From assembly GCA_017990155.1 (NCBI GenBank), contig JAGNOM010000029.1, positions 1 through 15,383 on the forward strand: a stretch of 15,383 nucleotides of DNA, written 5' to 3'. The stretch is from Propionivibrio sp. GTDB taxonomy: Bacteria > Pseudomonadota > Gammaproteobacteria > Burkholderiales > Rhodocyclaceae. Both the position numbers and the translations under genes were made by a program. Shown in pieces: positions 13,544 to 15,383 of this stretch (position 1 is its first letter; each line of letters starts with the position of its first letter). The notes beneath the pieces are model-generated. The model did not search any database, was not told the origin of the DNA, and saw only the letters and a list, made by a program, of their open reading frames with translations.

Positions 13544-15142
13544 CTACCTCCCTGCGGGAAAGCACGCCGCCAGATGCGCGGCCGATGGCTTCTTTGAGAA
13601 GAAGCTGACCACGATCGAAAACAGCAAGGACACCGGCACGGCGAAGACGAGCGGATCGACGTCCTTGAACGGCGTTCCCGCACCGAGCGACGGCACACCG
13701 AAGAAGGCTTCGCACAGCCCGAGCGGTTTGGAGACCTTCTCGAAGACGAAGAAGAGGATGACCACGCTGACCGCCAGTCCGCTGAGGAAACCGGCATGCG
13801 CCCCGGCCTTGGTGACGCCCTTCCAGAACAACCCGAGCGCGTAGATGGCGAGGAAGCTGCCGGCGCACAGGCCGAAGAACAGCGAGGTGCCGTTCACGAT
13901 GATCGTCGCGCCGTCCTTGAAGAAACTCGGCAGGTAGTAAGCGGTCAGCGTCGTGATCAGGATGCCTGCAAGCATCGCCAGACGGATCACGCGCACCGGT
14001 TTCTCGGCCTTGAGGCCCATGCCCTTTTCCATGATGTCGTGGCCGATCGCCGAGCCCATGGTGTGGAACTGCGAGCTCATCGTCGACATCGCCGCCGCCA
14101 GCAGGGTGATCATGAACACCGCCGTGTACCACTCAGGCATGTTCTCCTTGATGAACAGCGGGATCACGTTGTCGGGGGCGCCCGCCGCAGCGATCGCGAT
14201 CTTGCCGCCGGCGTTGAAGAAGAAGACGTTCGACAGCGCACCAACGATGAAAGCGACACCGGTCATCAGCATGATGAAGAGGCCGCCGATCACCACACCG
14301 CGGTTCAGTTCGCGATCGCTCTTGACGGTCATGAAGCGGACGACGAGCTGCGGTTGCGCCAGCACGCCAATGCCGACACCAAGCACAACGGTCGAAATCA
14401 GCGTCCACCACAGCGGCGACATCAGCTCGGGCATCGCCGTCCAGCCGCGATGGCCCTTGGCCGCCAGCGCCGCCGGCACCTTGTCGGCCATTGCCGTCAG
14501 TTGCTCGTGCGCCGGCACGACGCCGCCCAACGCCCTGTAGGTGAACCAAAGCAGCACAATCATGCCGATCGCCATGATGGCGCCCTGGAAGGCGTCGGTG
14601 TACAGCACGCCCTTCATGCCGCCCATCATCACGTAGAGGCCGACGATGACGACGATGGTCAGCAGCGCCATGTTCTGCGACAGGCCAAGCGCCACGGTCA
14701 GGAAGCTGACGCCGCCGAGCATCACGGCACCTGCGTAGAGCGGCATGCCGACGAAGATCAGCGCCGCCGACGCCACCTGCAGAAACCTGGAGTCGTAGCG
14801 CTTGCCGATGAACTCGGGGAAGGTGTGTGCGTCGAGCTTGTGCCCCATGGCGCGCGTGCGCTTACCGAAAACGACAAAAGCGATGAAGATACCGAGGAAG
14901 ATGTTGAGCACCGTCAGCCACAGGATGCCCATGCCGAAGACCGCCGCCGCGCCGCCAAAGCCGACGATGGCCGCCGTCGAGATGAAGGTCGAGCCGTAGG
15001 AGATGGCCATGATCACCGGATGCACCTGGCGCCCAGCGAGCAGGAAGTCCTTGGTGCTCGTCGTCTGTTTGAAGCCGAGATAGCCGAGTCCGGCGGTGAT
15101 CGCCAGGTAGAGGATCGTCGTTGCGGTGACGGTCGCATTCAT
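13544..15142 (-). CDS. Sodium:solute symporter family transporter
   Basis: 532 residues with about 13 hydrophobic spans, the size and layout of the SSS family (LeuT fold), which imports solutes with sodium. Family landmarks are the GGMKGVLYTDAFQG signature at 174-187 and the Na2-site segment AAAMSTMSSQFH at 349-360. The start at 15142 (MNATVTATTILYL) overlaps the stop of the upstream small gene as ATGA; longer readings to 15289 merely run through that gene in another frame. Relatives carry acetate, other monocarboxylates, proline or phenylacetate. The neighbouring CoA ligase suggests an aromatic or short-chain carboxylate here, but the sequence alone does not fix the substrate. Confidence 0.92.
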   Translation of the reverse strand: MNATVTATTILYLAITAGLGYLGFKQTTSTKDFLLAGRQVHPVIMAISYGSTFISTAAIVGFGGAAAVFGMGILWLTVLNIFLGIFIAFVVFGKRTRAMGHKLDAHTFPEFIGKRYDSRFLQVASAALIFVGMPLYAGAVMLGGVSFLTVALGLSQNMALLTIVVIVGLYVMMGGMKGVLYTDAFQGAIMAIGMIVLLWFTYRALGGVVPAHEQLTAMADKVPAALAAKGHRGWTAMPELMSPLWWTLISTVVLGVGIGVLAQPQLVVRFMTVKSDRELNRGVVIGGLFIMLMTGVAFIVGALSNVFFFNAGGKIAIAAAGAPDNVIPLFIKENMPEWYTAVFMITLLAAAMSTMSSQFHTMGSAIGHDIMEKGMGLKAEKPVRVIRLAMLAGILITTLTAYYLPSFFKDGATIIVNGTSLFFGLCAGSFLAIYALGLFWKGVTKAGAHAGFLSGLAVSVVILFFVFEKVSKPLGLCEAFFGVPSLGAGTPFKDVDPLVFAVPVSLLFSIVVSFFSKKPSAAHLAACFPAGR

Positions 15143-15306
15143 TTCGGCTCCTTCGCTTCCCACGCCGCTTCTTCGGCGATCTCGCGGATTTCTTCTTCGG
15201 TGCCCGGCTTGTTCCAGTTGACGAAACCGTAGACCGCGCACAAGGCGGCCGACGCCAACGACAACAGGAAAGCCAGACTGACTCTCCAATCCCCCAAACC
15301 CAGCAT
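15139..15306 (-). CDS. Symporter small accessory protein (55 residues)
   Basis: This short gene encodes MLGLGDWRVSLAFLLSLASA followed by ALCAVYGFVNWNKPG and an acidic, amphipathic tail ending EAKEPK. There is one membrane helix at about residues 8-29. The conserved pattern MLG..D....LA...C/S..S..LC.VYG..NWN is that of the small accessory proteins encoded directly before certain sodium:solute symporters. The ribosome site GGGGAG lies about 4 nt before the ATG at 15306, and the stop overlaps the symporter start by four bases (ATGA), so the two are translationally coupled. It probably assists assembly or activity of the symporter; the mechanism is not known to me. Confidence 0.87.
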   Translation of the reverse strand: MLGLGDWRVSLAFLLSLASAALCAVYGFVNWNKPGTEEEIREIAEEAAWEAKEPK

Positions 15307-15326
15307 CACACTCCCCTTTTTAGTAA

Positions 15327-15342
15327 CCGACTTGCGAGTCGG
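15327..15342. promoter_or_regulatory. Palindrome upstream of the symporter operon
   Basis: CCGACT-TGCG-AGTCGG is a perfect 6-bp inverted repeat with a 4-nt centre, 21 bp upstream of the small accessory gene and next to an A7/T7 tract (15351-15357). The T-run lies on the wrong side for a terminator of a gene reading left. It may be an operator or a leader hairpin. Confidence 0.4.
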
Positions 15343-15383
15343 CCGTAAGCAAAAAAATTCGTCTTGTCTCAGGCCGGTGCAAC

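Noticed and set aside
13796..15232. Plus-strand open frame of 478 codons opposite the symporter gene
   Set aside because: Its product is extremely rich in His, Asp, Arg and Glu, typical of the antisense of a membrane protein in high-GC DNA. The minus strand encodes a clear SSS transporter.
15143..15289. 49-codon extension of the symporter
   Set aside because: It is a shifted reading of the small accessory gene, Arg/Gly-rich, without the hydrophobic character of the family; the ATGA-coupled start at 15142 is better.

Overview
High-GC DNA with dense, short-spaced operons, a ubiUVT set of proteobacterial type, two arylacetate-CoA ligases and an FNR-type site. This points to a facultatively anaerobic betaproteobacterium, probably of the Rhodocyclales (Azoarcus/Thauera/Aromatoleum-like). 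The genus is inference; the gene content is read directly. No tRNA, rRNA, CRISPR array, transposase or phage gene is visible, and the window looks like ordinary chromosome.

Left part (1-5849). A truncated iron-dependent alcohol dehydrogenase points left off the window. Divergent from it runs ubiU-ubiV-ubiT, the oxygen-independent ubiquinone hydroxylation pathway, behind a near-consensus FNR box placed as in a class II activated promoter. A perfect 30-bp inverted repeat sits between ubiU and ubiV. Sixty bases after ubiT come a phenylacetate-CoA ligase (paaK), an ACT-domain protein whose start overlaps the ligase stop, and a YihY/BrkB-type membrane protein. The layout suggests that anaerobic quinone synthesis and arylacetate activation may share transcription.

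Middle part (5850-8588). A 106-residue membrane protein of unknown role (minus strand) is followed by about 460 bases with no convincing gene. Next come a 38-residue single-span membrane peptide with its own terminator, an ornithine cyclodeaminase (minus) and a divergent Lrp/AsnC regulator. The regulator's promoter overlaps an inverted pair of 14-mers, which suggests autoregulation.

Right part (8589-15383), all on the minus strand. In transcription order from the right: a newly noted 55-residue symporter small accessory protein, a sodium:solute symporter (4-nt overlap), a second PaaK-family ligase, a second ACT-domain protein, a membrane-bound diguanylate cyclase with a degenerate I-site, and a four-helix-bundle chemoreceptor. 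The ligase/ACT pair is a diverged, inverted counterpart of the pair at 3159-4879. Together with the symporter it looks like an uptake-and-activation unit for an aromatic acid or another carboxylate.

Nothing here is clearly a wholly new system. The points most worth a second look are the FNR-ubiUVT-paaK arrangement, the 30-bp inverted repeat ahead of ubiV, the duplicated ligase/ACT module, the Lrp operator, and the small membrane proteins.
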